Notes: generated by a model from the letters alone, not told the origin. A stretch of 64,000 nt of DNA from Chitinophagaceae bacterium (GCA_027489035.1 JAIYAN010000008.1:1-64000); one strand, 5' to 3'. Counted from the first letter of the stretch, positions 8,049 through 18,192 are shown. Made by a program: numbers and translations.

Positions 8049-10184
8049 CTATTTCAACATCTCCTTCGGAACAGTCTTTTCCAATAAATTTTTATAGATG
8101 AATTTCGTTTTCAAATTTTGAAAATGCAATCCTTTGTTTCCGCCCCAACCATGACGGCCAGTGCTATACGTCATGTACTCAAAATCTTTTTTAAGGTCTT
8201 GAAGTTTACTAGTTAGTTGCACGCTATTTTGTAGATGCACATTTTCATCTGCAATGCCATGTACAATTTGCAACATGCCTTTGTATTTGTCTGCATGCGT
8301 TAATACAGAACTTGATTTATAACCTGCAGCATTATTCGCTGGTGTTCCCATAAATCTTTCTGTGTAATGCGAATCGTAAAGCGTCCAATCTATTACACTT
8401 CCACCCGCCATGCCATGTGTGAATACATCAGCACCGTAAGTAAGCGCATAACAACTCATGTAACCTCCATAACTAAATCCGGTGATACATATTTTCGTCG
8501 GGTCTGCTTGACCGTTAGCAATCAACCATTTTACCATTGTGCTGTAATCCTTGGTTTCCCAATATCCCAAATTGTGGTACATGTAATTTACGCCTTCTTT
8601 CCCAAAATGTCCGCTAGCCCTGTGATCCATGGCTACCTGTATCAAACCTTCTTTTGCGTACCATTGTTGAGATCCGCCTAATGTCCATGTATCCATTACC
8701 GTTCCTGCATTTGGCCCGCCATAAATAGAAATCAACACAGGATATTTTTTTCCAGGAATCATATTCACTGGCCAGGTTATTTTCATTGGAAGACTATACA
8801 AACTATCATCACTCATTACACGAATCAATTCTGTTTTCGCTAAAGATGTGTTGTCGAAATCACTCCCTTTTGAATCAAAAAGATCTTTTACAATTTTCCC
8901 TTTATTGCTTACCAAAGTCATTTTTGTTGGCGTAGAAACATTGTTGTAAGATGTGATAAAATAACCCGCATTGGGCGAAAGATTAATTGCCATATGATTG
9001 TAATCTCCAAAGGTTAAACGTTGCAATTTCTTGCCATCCATACTTACTTTGTAAAAATCTTTATGCGCTGAGTTTTCTTTACGTGCTGTGAAATATACAA
9101 TGTTATTTTTCTCATCTACAAAATTAATTTCTGTAACGGTGAATTTACCTGAAGTGATAGCATTTATAAGCTTTCCAGCCATGTCATAAAAATAAAGATG
9201 TTCGAATCCAGATTGATCGCTCATGTAAATAAACCCTTTCCCATTTTGTAAAAAAGAAATTCTATTCCCTTCATCATCCAAGTTTATCCATGTTTTTTGT
9301 GTCTCTTTTAAAAATTCAGTTTTCTTACCAGTCATTGGATTTACTTCATAAATATTCAGTTCGTTTTGTAAGCGATTCATCCATTGAACCAACAATGTTT
9401 TACCATCTGGTTTCCAATAAGGCAATCCAAAATATTGATCATTTTTTTCATCAAAATCAGCCCATACAATATCTCCTCCGTTTGGTGATACCATCCCTAC
9501 TTTTACTTCTGGATTAGGATCACCTACTTTTGGATATCTGGTTATATCTACCACACCATGCTGACCAGGTGCATCGGTAATGATATACTCTGGCACATTT
9601 GTATCATTAGATCTAAAGAACGCAATTTGCTTGCTATCCGGGCTCCACCAAAACGCACGATACTGAGAAGCACGACCAAGAATCTCTTCCATATACACCC
9701 AACTCGCATATCCATTTAAAATCACATCACTGCCATCATTGGTGATACGGGTTTCTTTTTTTGTAGCAATATTTACGGTATACAAATCATTCAACTTCGT
9801 ATAGGCTACATAGTTATTATCCGGACTCATCGTAGGATTTATTTCTGTTTCTGAGTCATTGGTCAACTGCAATTCAACATTATCTATTTTAATAAATAAA
9901 TCATTTCCCTTTGAATACGCTGTTGGCAACTTTTTTGTTTCTACCTTTTTATCTGCATCTGTGGCTTCTCTTTCTATATTATTTTTTGCATCAAATAGCC
10001 ATTTCTTACCGTCTTTGCTATACGTAAATTGCGCATCATCAATCCAATTAAAACCCGAAGGCATGCTATTTATAATTCCTTTGAAATTGCCTTTGAAATA
10101 TTGCTCATTGGTTAATACTTTTTTTTGAGCGTTGGCGGTAATTACGATAGAAAACAGAAAGATAAAAGAGATCGTTTTTTTCAT
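8049..10184 (-). CDS. Dipeptidyl peptidase IV, S9B family
   Basis: 711 residues with a signal peptide (about 1-19, ending ANAQ). An N-terminal eight-bladed propeller (DPPIV_N, about 30-430) includes the WVYMEEILGR segment, which carries the Glu pair that binds the substrate N-terminus. The C-terminal alpha/beta hydrolase has the nucleophile in GFSYGGYMS, the acid in GIADENVH and the catalytic His in STGRHGWGG. It removes Xaa-Pro or Xaa-Ala dipeptides in the periplasm during peptide scavenging. It is monocistronic, with a strong terminator behind it. The length and all three catalytic residues are normal. Confidence 0.93.
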   Translation of the reverse strand: MKKTISFIFLFSIVITANAQKKVLTNEQYFKGNFKGIINSMPSGFNWIDDAQFTYSKDGKKWLFDAKNNIEREATDADKKVETKKLPTAYSKGNDLFIKIDNVELQLTNDSETEINPTMSPDNNYVAYTKLNDLYTVNIATKKETRITNDGSDVILNGYASWVYMEEILGRASQYRAFWWSPDSKQIAFFRSNDTNVPEYIITDAPGQHGVVDITRYPKVGDPNPEVKVGMVSPNGGDIVWADFDEKNDQYFGLPYWKPDGKTLLVQWMNRLQNELNIYEVNPMTGKKTEFLKETQKTWINLDDEGNRISFLQNGKGFIYMSDQSGFEHLYFYDMAGKLINAITSGKFTVTEINFVDEKNNIVYFTARKENSAHKDFYKVSMDGKKLQRLTFGDYNHMAINLSPNAGYFITSYNNVSTPTKMTLVSNKGKIVKDLFDSKGSDFDNTSLAKTELIRVMSDDSLYSLPMKITWPVNMIPGKKYPVLISIYGGPNAGTVMDTWTLGGSQQWYAKEGLIQVAMDHRASGHFGKEGVNYMYHNLGYWETKDYSTMVKWLIANGQADPTKICITGFSYGGYMSCYALTYGADVFTHGMAGGSVIDWTLYDSHYTERFMGTPANNAAGYKSSSVLTHADKYKGMLQIVHGIADENVHLQNSVQLTSKLQDLKKDFEYMTYSTGRHGWGGNKGLHFQNLKTKFIYKNLLEKTVPKEMLK

Positions 10185-10307
10185 TTTTGAATATTTTTTG
10201 GAATAATGGTTACAAGATAAGAAGAAAAATTAAAGGAGATACAGGATAGGAGGTACTTAGATAGTGGTTCGTTTAATTTGCATGATTAGCTTCGTTATGT
10301 GACTTTC

Positions 10308-10443
10308 GTTTGGTGTTTGGCGTTTGGCGTTGAATTAATGTTCCATTTTAGAAGTTTTTGAGCGATACTGAATGCGAGATAATGGATGGTGGATAGCTTT
10401 TCCTTACAGTTTGAAATGTTACGCCAAACGCCAAACACCAAAC
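10308..10443. repeat. Perfect 23-bp inverted repeat with 90-bp spacer
   Basis: Arms 10308-10330 and 10421-10443 are exact reverse complements built from copies of a 7-base TTTGGCG-like word. They lie between the divergent peptidase and obgE genes, in the gene-free stretch 10185-10497. No ORF, transposase or target duplication was seen. A transcript could fold into one long hairpin; a small REP-like or MITE-like element is the other option. Confidence 0.8.
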
Positions 10444-10484
10444 AATTAATATTAAATTTTTGCTTTTACCCCTATTCCTTTTGT

Positions 10485-10492
10485 TACCTTTG
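10485..10492 (+). promoter_or_regulatory. Bacteroidota-type promoter of obgE
   Basis: TACCTTTG fits the Bacteroidota -7 element TAnnTTTG. A TTG at 10460-10462 sits about where the -33 element is expected. The element ends only five bases before the ATG, so the transcript may have almost no leader. Confidence 0.5.
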
Positions 10493-10497
10493 CCCAG

Positions 10498-11499
10498 ATG
10501 GAAAAATCAAATTTTGTAGATCAGATCAATATATTTTGTAGAAGCGGACATGGTGGCGCGGGAAGTAAGCATTTTATGCGCAACAAATTAACTGCTATGG
10601 GTGGCCCTGATGGTGGCGATGGAGGAAGAGGTGCGCATATCATTTTGAAAGGCAACGCTCAATTATGGACCTTGCTTCATTTGCGCTATTTCAAAAATGT
10701 ATTGGCAGAAGATGGAGGAAACGGCGCAGGCAATAACTGCACAGGCAGAAACGGGAAAGACATCATCATCGAAGTGCCATTAGGAACCATTGCAAAATCT
10801 GAAGATTCTGATGTAATTGAAGCCGAAATATTAGAAGATGGTCAGGAAATAATTTTGATGAAGGGCGGCAGAGGTGGTTTGGGAAACACCAACTTCAAAA
10901 GCGCTACTAACCAAGCACCTGAATATGCTCAACCTGGTGAAGAAGGTGTTGAAGGAATAAAAGTTTTAGAGCTTAAAGTATTGGCAGATGTAGGTTTGGT
11001 GGGTTTTCCTAATGCAGGAAAATCAACATTGCTTTCATGTATTACCGCTGCAAAACCTAAAATTGCAGATTATGCGTTTACTACATTAGTACCTCAATTG
11101 GGCATGGTGGAATATCGCGATTCACGAAGTTTTTGTATTGCCGATTTACCTGGAATTATTGAAGGTGCCGCTGAAGGAAAAGGCTTAGGACATCGATTTT
11201 TACGCCATATAGAAAGAAATGCCGTTTTGCTTTTCTTAATTCCGGCAGATAGTAAAGACCATCGCAAAGAATTTGAAATATTGAGATTAGAACTCGAGAA
11301 ATATAATCCAGAAATGCTCCAAAAAGATTTTGTTATCGCTATATCAAAATCGGATATGCTCGATGATGAATTAAAAGAAGCCATTGCAGCAGAGTTGCCG
11401 AAAAACATACCGCATGTTTTCATCTCATCTGTTACAGGTTATAAATTGCCGAACTTAAAAGACATTCTTTGGAATACTTTAAATAAGCCCGTACTATAA
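10498..11499 (+). CDS. obgE: GTPase Obg (CgtA)
   Basis: 333 residues. The N-terminal glycine-rich Obg fold (about 1-158; repeated G-G-x-G runs such as [11 protein letters not shown]) is followed by a G domain with the P-loop [10 protein letters not shown], switch [11 protein letters not shown] and the base-specificity motif SKSD. Obg acts in 50S ribosome assembly and stress control. The protein lacks the extra C-terminal OCT domain, as is usual in this phylum. The ATG is supported by the conserved N-terminus ([15 protein letters not shown]). Confidence 0.95.
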   Translation: MEKSNFVDQINIFCRSGHGGAGSKHFMRNKLTAMGGPDGGDGGRGAHIILKGNAQLWTLLHLRYFKNVLAEDGGNGAGNNCTGRNGKDIIIEVPLGTIAKSEDSDVIEAEILEDGQEIILMKGGRGGLGNTNFKSATNQAPEYAQPGEEGVEGIKVLELKVLADVGLVGFPNAGKSTLLSCITAAKPKIADYAFTTLVPQLGMVEYRDSRSFCIADLPGIIEGAAEGKGLGHRFLRHIERNAVLLFLIPADSKDHRKEFEILRLELEKYNPEMLQKDFVIAISKSDMLDDELKEAIAAELPKNIPHVFISSVTGYKLPNLKDILWNTLNKPVL

Positions 11500-11562
11500 C
11501 TTAACCTAATGATCGTATTATAAAATTGGTAATTTGAGAAAGAAATCCCAATTTTACGTTAA

Positions 11563-12138
11563 ATGTACTTACCCGAAAACAAACCAAATAAACCATTCAC
11601 TGTACTTTTTAGTTTTTGTACAGCAATTAGCATAATGATTTTGCTATGTGGCTGTCCTTATCACAGGACTTTCCCCATTGAAAAAACACCACAAGTAGAA
11701 GTTAATCAAAGCTATCTTGGAACTTGGAAAGGGAAATTTATTGATGAAAATAGTGGCAACACTAAACCTGTAAAATTGAACATTTCCAAAGCAGATGATT
11801 TTAATTATTCTCTTGTTATTACGGGCAGATTTCAAAACACTGTTTACAAAATAAACGAAGAAGACACTGTATATGCTTCGATGTTTATGAGTGTTATAAA
11901 CAACAAACAAATTGCAAATGTAAAGTTTGATAACCACGTTTTCTTTGCAGATGTTTCCTACCAAAATGATCAAATTTCTTTTTTACCATTGGCAGAAAAT
12001 TTCACCAGCTTCTTCGTGAAAACAGATACTGAATTGAAAAACAGAATTGCTTATCATTTCAAAACAAGGTTACATCCTTTATACGAAGAATCTTATTGTT
12101 TACGCAACCTGACTAGAGTTTCTAAAGTTATAAAGTAA
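11563..12138 (+). CDS. Hypothetical lipoprotein
   Basis: 191 residues. The hydrophobic segment near 15-32 ends LLCGC, a lipobox, so the mature protein is probably lipid-anchored. The remainder is beta-rich with SYLGTWKGKF and no named family that I recognise. It sits 63 bases after obgE and 53 before the lipid kinase, on the same strand, possibly sharing a transcript. Confidence 0.6.
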   Translation: MYLPENKPNKPFTVLFSFCTAISIMILLCGCPYHRTFPIEKTPQVEVNQSYLGTWKGKFIDENSGNTKPVKLNISKADDFNYSLVITGRFQNTVYKINEEDTVYASMFMSVINNKQIANVKFDNHVFFADVSYQNDQISFLPLAENFTSFFVKTDTELKNRIAYHFKTRLHPLYEESYCLRNLTRVSKVIK

Positions 12139-12191
12139 ATCATTTCATTTTATTGAAATCCTATTTATGTTGAAGGCATAAATATTAAACA

Positions 12192-13091
12192 ATGCATAGA
12201 AATCTTTTGTTTTTGATTAATCCCATTTCGGGAACCAGAAATAAAAATCGTTTAACAGAAGCCATTACCACAGAAACCTCCAAAAGAAATATTCCTTTCC
12301 AAATTATACCTACTGCTATTGAAGGGAAATATGATTTTTTAGAAGAAAAAATTTTAGAAGAAAAAATAACGGATGTAATTATTTGTGGTGGCGATGGAAG
12401 TATCAATCATGTGGCATCTGCTTTAATTGGGATCAATGTAAATATTGGCATTATACCCATGGGCTCCGGAAACGGATTGGCTTTTGCAGCAAAAATTCCT
12501 TTTAATATTTTCAAGGCTTTAGATGTGATATTTAATGGTAAAGCTAGTCCTATCGATGGCTTTTATGTTAACGATACGTTTGGTTGTATGCTTTGCGGAT
12601 TAGGGTTTGATGCTCATGTGGCACATGAATTTTTGAACCAAAAAAAAAGGGGATTATTTACTTACATCAAAATATCGTTGCGACATTTTTTTTGTTCGAA
12701 ATCTTATCCTTTCAAAGTAGAAGTGAATAATAATACGTTTAATGCTGATGCGTTTTTCATTAGCATTGCCAACAGCAATCAATATGGAAATTATGTAACC
12801 ATTGCTCCTCAAGCAATTCTAAACGATGGGCTTCTCGATGTAGTGATTATTAAGAAAAGAAATAAAATTCTAACCGTTATTTCAATTTTAAAACAAATTG
12901 GCTTGGGAAAGATTCAGCCTTGTGCAGATCTTTTCAAAAAAGATAAAGGCGTTTATTATTTTCAAACCAATCACATCATAATACAAAATCCAGCTTTAGC
13001 ACCACTTCATATCGATGGTGAACCTGTAGAGACTCAACACAAAATTGAAATAAAGATTTTACCCAATGCATTTAAATTGATTCAGCCTTGA
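12192..13091 (+). CDS. Diacylglycerol kinase-family lipid kinase (YegS/BmrU type)
   Basis: 299 residues. The N-terminal DAGK catalytic domain has the NPISGTRNK opening, the nucleotide-binding GGDGSINHVA and the MGSGNGLAFA motif. The C-terminal half has the expected beta-sandwich with DGLLDVVI and HIDGEP. Members phosphorylate diacylglycerol, sphingosine-like bases or related lipids; Bacteroidota make sphingolipids, so the exact substrate is open. The last 20 coding bases are duplicated downstream at 13296-13315. Confidence 0.88.
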   Translation: MHRNLLFLINPISGTRNKNRLTEAITTETSKRNIPFQIIPTAIEGKYDFLEEKILEEKITDVIICGGDGSINHVASALIGINVNIGIIPMGSGNGLAFAAKIPFNIFKALDVIFNGKASPIDGFYVNDTFGCMLCGLGFDAHVAHEFLNQKKRGLFTYIKISLRHFFCSKSYPFKVEVNNNTFNADAFFISIANSNQYGNYVTIAPQAILNDGLLDVVIIKKRNKILTVISILKQIGLGKIQPCADLFKKDKGVYYFQTNHIIIQNPALAPLHIDGEPVETQHKIEIKILPNAFKLIQP

Positions 13092-13315
13092 TGGATTTTT
13101 GGTAATATTCTAAAACCCACGGTTGAAACCGTGGGCTATGAAAATTTAAAATACTTCATAATCGTTTCAATCGTTTTTATAATCGGAGATTTTTGGGGAT
13201 TTAGAAATATCTATACTACAAAATGGTTGCACGGTTTAAACCGTGGGCTACGAAAATTTAAAATGCTTTCAACGGTTTTATAAAAAATTATCAACGCATT
13301 TAAATTGATTCAGCC
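13068..13315. repeat. Repeat block between convergent genes: REP-like palindromes inside a 20-bp direct repeat
   Basis: A 20-base word at 13068-13087 (3' end of the lipid kinase) recurs exactly at 13296-13315 (3' end of ctaA). Between them lie two related palindromes: 13116-13135 (CCCACGGTT paired with AACCGTGGG) and 13230-13245 (CACGGTTTAAACCGTG). Each is followed by the same GGGCTAYGAAAATTTAAAAT tail. The layout looks like duplication of a REP-like unit that extended into both gene ends. The hairpins may also end transcription from both sides. Confidence 0.8.
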
Positions 13316-14367
13316 GTTCTAGATTTTTTTACCAAAAACAACAACCCCGTTAAAGTCATCACCAACAAAATTGCAGTAAACTGATGCATTACACCAAGCC
13401 ACACAAAAACAGACTTGTTGGTAGCATTTACAAGTGTTAAAATGCCCAATACAACCTGAAGGGAAATAAGGGAAATGAATGCCAGTCTGAATTTATTAAA
13501 CGCTGGGAAAGTAGCCACTGCCTTCGTTTTCACAAAGAAAAGAATAGATACAATAAATACAGAATAAGCCAAACCGCGATGAATAAAATGAATGGTAAGT
13601 GGATTGTTAATTAGATTTAAATGCCATGGTGTTAAATCCCACATTGCATTTGGCACCATTTGATGATTGATGCTTGGCCATGTTGGCGCAATTGCTGCAG
13701 CCCTTAATCCCGCCATAAATCCTCCATACACCAACTGAATAAAAAACAACACAACAATCGATAATAGTATTTTTCTTGTATTGGAATGATGTAATTTTTG
13801 TTGCATTGATGGCAATAAACTAAGTGCAAACCAAAATGTGTAAGCCAATAGAATTATTGCTGCGATAAAATGTGTAGTAAGCTCCACATGTCCTACAAAA
13901 TATTTCTCGGGTACCAAGCCGCTTTTAACCATAAGCCACCCAATAGCACCTTGCAAACCACCTAAAATAAATAATACCACCATCGGCAATACCATTGATT
14001 TATTAAATTTCTTTTTGATCAAAAAATAGGTAAAGCCAATTAAAAAAACCATTCCCATCATACGCGCCCAAACCCGATGAAACCATTCCCAAAAAAATAT
14101 AAACTTGAATTCTTTCAACGAGAAATATTGATGCACATATTTAAACTGATCGGTATTTCGGTATTTATCAAATTCGGTTTGCCAATCTACATCATTCAAT
14201 GGTGGTAGCGTTCCTGTAATGGGCTTCCATTCTGTAATCGACAAACCTGATTCGGTTAAACGGGTAATGCCACCCAATAAAACCTGCACCATGATCATTA
14301 CAACGCCTATAATTAACCAGGTAGCAATTTGTTTGTTATTTTTTTCTTCGATTGTATTTAAACTCAT
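13300..14367 (-). CDS. ctaA: Heme A synthase, COX15/CtaA family
   Basis: 355 residues with eight predicted membrane helices. The N-terminus shows GGITRLTESGLSITEWKP, the hallmark of COX15/type 2 CtaA, and conserved His residues occur in EWFHRVWAR, GHVELTTHF, HFIHRG and MHQFTA. It oxidises the C8 methyl of heme O to make heme A for aa3-type cytochrome oxidases in the inner membrane. It stands alone; no cta/cox genes are in the window. The 3' end falls in the duplicated 20-base word. Confidence 0.92.
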   Translation of the reverse strand: MSLNTIEEKNNKQIATWLIIGVVMIMVQVLLGGITRLTESGLSITEWKPITGTLPPLNDVDWQTEFDKYRNTDQFKYVHQYFSLKEFKFIFFWEWFHRVWARMMGMVFLIGFTYFLIKKKFNKSMVLPMVVLFILGGLQGAIGWLMVKSGLVPEKYFVGHVELTTHFIAAIILLAYTFWFALSLLPSMQQKLHHSNTRKILLSIVVLFFIQLVYGGFMAGLRAAAIAPTWPSINHQMVPNAMWDLTPWHLNLINNPLTIHFIHRGLAYSVFIVSILFFVKTKAVATFPAFNKFRLAFISLISLQVVLGILTLVNATNKSVFVWLGVMHQFTAILLVMTLTGLLFLVKKSRTAESI

Positions 14368-14452
14368 GGCGCAAAGGTAATTCTACAAAAATACATTTTC
14401 ACAATTGAGTACAAATTTGATTTCAAATCATGATATTTGTTGAACATAATTT

Positions 14453-15025
14453 ATGCTAAGTCCATATTTTAATATTGAAAAAACAGAAGCCGGAGTAGAT
14501 GAAGCCGGAAGAGGTTGCTATGCCGGGCCCGTATTTGCAGCAGCGGTTATTTTACCCAAGGATTTTTATCATCCTTTACTAAACGACAGCAAAAAATTGA
14601 ATGAAAAACAACGTGATTCGTTAAGGCCAATAATAGAAAAAGAAAGTTTGGCTTTTGGTGTGGCATCAGTTGATCATCTTGAAATAGATCAAATCAATAT
14701 TTTACAGGCATCCTACAAAGCCATGTATTTGGCCATTGCAAAATTAAAATTGAAACCCAATTTTTTATTAATAGATGGAAATCGATTTAAACCTTACAAA
14801 CAAATTGAACACGTTTGCATTATTAAGGGTGATGGAAAATATGCTAGCATTGCTGCCGCAAGTATTTTAGCCAAAACCTATCGAGACGAATACATGCAAA
14901 AAATCAGTTTGGAATTTCCACAATATGCATGGGATAAAAATAAAGGGTACGGAACAAAAACGCATCGGGTGGCAATTGAAAAATTTGGGCTATGCGATTA
15001 CCACAGAAAAAGTTATAAAATTTAA
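14453..15025 (+). CDS. rnhB: Ribonuclease HII
   Basis: 190 residues, normal length. The active-site acids lie in GVDEAGRGCYAGPV (Asp-Glu), in LLIDGN and in the later SILAKTYRDEYM. It cuts the RNA strand of RNA-DNA hybrids and single ribonucleotides in DNA. It is transcribed divergently from ctaA. Confidence 0.94.
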   Translation: MLSPYFNIEKTEAGVDEAGRGCYAGPVFAAAVILPKDFYHPLLNDSKKLNEKQRDSLRPIIEKESLAFGVASVDHLEIDQINILQASYKAMYLAIAKLKLKPNFLLIDGNRFKPYKQIEHVCIIKGDGKYASIAAASILAKTYRDEYMQKISLEFPQYAWDKNKGYGTKTHRVAIEKFGLCDYHRKSYKI

Positions 15026-15049
15026 TTTTTAAAACAATAATTTACTTTC

Positions 15050-15691
15050 CTACTCTATCAGCAAATTCAATCCCGTAAATACATCCATTTCTTTTGCGGT
15101 TATTTTTTTTATTTCAAAATAACTGCTTTTGATGTGCAAGCCTGGCTCTACATAATAACCAACAAATTGATCATTGTTATTGAATTGCGACTCGTGACAG
15201 ATGTACATATTTTTCTGGTTAATTAAAAAATGAAAATAATTGCCCATCTTAATTATGGTAAATCTAATAGGTTGATTCACGTTGATTTTAGGCGATAATC
15301 GTTTATGAAAACGATGAAAAACTTTTTTATGATCTTTTTGAAATTGCATAATCAACAAACGCTCACCATCAGCTGATAAACTAAACCGATTTAATACTTC
15401 CATGTTTTTATCAAATCCCCAAACCAATCCAAAATGACCATGTTCATTTTTACTGATTAACTCTATTGAAGTATCAAATACAACATTTTCAAAATGAGAT
15501 ACAGGAGATTTTACTTTGAAATAATGCCAATTATGTGATGATTTATTTTTCATCCAATAATATCCATTATCAATTTTGGATTCTTCAGATTCATTCTTTA
15601 CTTGCTCCCACTGGTGCTTGCCTTTAGAAAAATCTGATTTCAGTTTTGTTTGACATCGTTCAACGTGAAATAGTTCGGTAATGATATGCAT
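15050..15691 (-). CDS. Hypothetical protein, probable concanavalin-like beta-sandwich
   Basis: 213 residues, no signal peptide. It is rich in alternating beta strands with the pattern of LamG/DUF1080-like jelly rolls: GYYWMKNKS, FDTSIELIS, GHFGLVWGF, FTIIKMGNYFHFLINQK, and a late VGYYVEPGL followed by SSYFEIKKI. Such folds bind sugars or mediate contacts. I do not recognise a named family. It converges with rnhB and diverges from the large adhesin. Confidence 0.6.
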   Translation of the reverse strand: MHIITELFHVERCQTKLKSDFSKGKHQWEQVKNESEESKIDNGYYWMKNKSSHNWHYFKVKSPVSHFENVVFDTSIELISKNEHGHFGLVWGFDKNMEVLNRFSLSADGERLLIMQFQKDHKKVFHRFHKRLSPKINVNQPIRFTIIKMGNYFHFLINQKNMYICHESQFNNNDQFVGYYVEPGLHIKSSYFEIKKITAKEMDVFTGLNLLIE

Positions 15692-15903
15692 GTGTATATT
15701 TTAAGATTGATAGTTCAAAAATATATACAGGAAACCTCCGTCTATTTGAGGAGTGAGAAGAACTTTTTTAGATGCTATCAACCAAACAATAACTTACCGA
15801 ATTCATTAAGTTTTAGCTGTAAAATTCTTCTAGCTAGAGAAATAATTCAATTAAAACTCAAACAATTTCTACATTAATTTGTTTGGCACTAAAACGGGAA
15901 AAA

Positions 15904-18108
15904 ATGAAAGATAAAAAAATCTTATTTATCCTACATATGTTGCTTTTATCCAATTTTGTTTTTTCCCAAAAGCAAAATAATGAATGGCGTTTTGGAAGAG
16001 GTTTCGGCATCAGTTTTAATTCTATACCCGCAGTTGCTGTTTCTGGTTCAGTCATTTCCACTCCAGAAGGGAGCGCTTCCGTTGCAGATAAAAATACAGG
16101 GAATCTTCTTTTTTATACAGATGGCGTAACTGTTTGGAACGCACAAAATCAAGTAATGCCAAATGGAACAGGCCTTTTAGGTGGTGCCACATTATCTTCA
16201 ACTACGGCCGCAGTAATCATACCCAAACCAGGAAGCAGTACACAATTTTATATAGTTACGATTGACGAGCAAGCAAGCAACAACGGAATTTGCTACAGCA
16301 TCGTAGATATGACATTGCTTGGTGGCCTTGGTGATGTAGTTGCAAGCCAGAAAAACATCAGATTGTTTCAAACAAATTCAGAAAAAATTGAAGTGGTGCC
16401 TGCTGCTAATAGACAGGATTATTGGGTGGTTACTCACGATAATCCTGGTAATACTTTTTACGCTTTTTTGTTGACGTCAACTGGTTTTCAAACAACTCCC
16501 ATAGCGTCTACAATCGGAGCTACACATGGCAATGGCTCTGGACATATAAAAATAAACAAGCAATTCAACAAACTTGCTTGCGGTGGTCAGTTTAACAGAA
16601 CAATGGAATTGTTTGACTTTAATAATTCCACAGGAGTGGTTTCTAATCCAGTTGAATGGAATTTGACCACGACAATGCAGAATTTTTCACCCCTCATTTA
16701 CGGAGTTGAATTTTCACCAAATGGAAAGGTTTTGTATATCAACAATCTCAATATTATAGTCCAATACGATATTACTCAATCTTCGCCATCGGCCATACAA
16801 AATAGCGCATATCAATTGGCTCCAGCTGGCTTTGAACAACCTGCTTCTTTGCAGCTGGGACCTGATGGAAAAATATATTGTAATACCGGATCTATCTATG
16901 CAATAAATTGTCCAAATAAACTTGGGGCGAATTGTGGGTATCAATTAACCAATTTTTCTGGTGGTGGTTACGGTTTGCCCAAATGGGTTTATTATGCGGA
17001 TGAACTTCCTCAAGTTGCAAACAACAATATCATTTTCTCAGATTCCTGTTTTGGAAACTCGACACAATTCATGGTTTTGGACACTCTGGGTGTTACAAAC
17101 ATCTCATGGTCTTTCGGCGATCCTGGTTCTGGTGCAGGAAACACAGCTAACGGCAACAATGTATCTCATCTTTTCTCTCAGTTAGGTACATTTAATGTAA
17201 CAGCAGTGCTTACCAAAGCATGTGGAAATGATACCCTCCAATTGAATGGATTGCAAATAATCAATTGTAGTTCTTATTTTGATGGCGCAATCACATATTC
17301 TCCGGACACTTGTATTCAAACCAACATTTCATTTACTCTGACTGATAATCAAAACATCACCAATTTTCTTTGGAATTTTGGCGATCCAAATAGTGGTATA
17401 AACAACACGTCAAATGCCGGAACCGCAAATCATATTTTTTCCAATACCGGATCATTTGAAGTTACATGTATCGTTACTGTGAATTGTGGTAGTCCCATGT
17501 TTCCATGTTTTTATACAGACACCGTTAAAAAAACTATTCAAATCTATGATTGTAATGCTTCTTGTGTAGGTAATGTAAATAGTAACGGTAATTTATGTGC
17601 GCAAAGAAATATATCTTTTTCAATCAACAGCAATCAATCCATTATTCGAGCAAGTTGGAATTTTGATGATCCTTCCAGCGGAACCTCAAATGTTAGTACT
17701 TCATTAAATCCATCCCATATTTTTGGTGTTGCTGGTACCTATCGAGTGAGATGTATCGTTGAATTATCATGCGGGGTTGATACCATTGTAAACTCATTAA
17801 ACATCTTGGATTGCAACACGATACCGACAGATTGCCAATTATACATTCCAACAGCATTCACGCCTAATGCGGATAGGATAAATGAAGGTTTTGGTGCATT
17901 GACAAGTTGTAATACCAATTTTTATGAGATGATTATTTATAACAGATGGGGGCAACTCATTTTCAAATCTTCCAAAATTTCAGAAAAATGGGATGGGAAG
18001 TTCAAGAAAATAAACTGTCCGTTTGGGAAATATATTTATCTGATAAGGTATCAGTTTCCGAATCAGAAACAGAAAATTGCAAAAGGCAGTATTATGCTTT
18101 TTCGGTAA
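15904..18108 (+). CDS. Large secreted PKD-repeat protein with T9SS type B tail
   Basis: 734 residues from the chosen ATG at 15904, which opens a proper signal peptide (MKDKKILFIL to FSQ); an in-frame TTG at 15883 would only add a non-signal prefix. Residues about 25-370 form a beta-propeller-like region (ADKNTGNLLFYTDG, FSPNGKVLYI, LGPDGKIY). Three PKD domains follow, each with W-x-F-G/D-D-P and N-x-x-H-x-F signatures. The C-terminus (YIPTAFTPNADRINE, IYNRWGQLIF, WDGKF, YIYLIRY) is the gliding-motility-associated T9SS type B sorting domain. It is a likely cell-surface adhesin or gliding-related protein. Confidence 0.88.
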   Translation: MKDKKILFILHMLLLSNFVFSQKQNNEWRFGRGFGISFNSIPAVAVSGSVISTPEGSASVADKNTGNLLFYTDGVTVWNAQNQVMPNGTGLLGGATLSSTTAAVIIPKPGSSTQFYIVTIDEQASNNGICYSIVDMTLLGGLGDVVASQKNIRLFQTNSEKIEVVPAANRQDYWVVTHDNPGNTFYAFLLTSTGFQTTPIASTIGATHGNGSGHIKINKQFNKLACGGQFNRTMELFDFNNSTGVVSNPVEWNLTTTMQNFSPLIYGVEFSPNGKVLYINNLNIIVQYDITQSSPSAIQNSAYQLAPAGFEQPASLQLGPDGKIYCNTGSIYAINCPNKLGANCGYQLTNFSGGGYGLPKWVYYADELPQVANNNIIFSDSCFGNSTQFMVLDTLGVTNISWSFGDPGSGAGNTANGNNVSHLFSQLGTFNVTAVLTKACGNDTLQLNGLQIINCSSYFDGAITYSPDTCIQTNISFTLTDNQNITNFLWNFGDPNSGINNTSNAGTANHIFSNTGSFEVTCIVTVNCGSPMFPCFYTDTVKKTIQIYDCNASCVGNVNSNGNLCAQRNISFSINSNQSIIRASWNFDDPSSGTSNVSTSLNPSHIFGVAGTYRVRCIVELSCGVDTIVNSLNILDCNTIPTDCQLYIPTAFTPNADRINEGFGALTSCNTNFYEMIIYNRWGQLIFKSSKISEKWDGKFKKINCPFGKYIYLIRYQFPNQKQKIAKGSIMLFR

Positions 18109-18192
18109 TTATGAGGTAATTGTTTGCGCAGTTAGAAAAGTTTTCTATTAAGCGGAACGAAGATGGACAAAGCAATTCAATTAATTCCCCAA

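Noticed and set aside
10308-10443. Inverted repeat as ends of an insertion sequence
   Set aside because: Only 90 bases inside, no transposase and no target duplication beside the arms.
15883-15903. TTG start for the PKD-repeat protein
   Set aside because: The ATG at 15904 begins a clean signal peptide; the prefix would disturb it.
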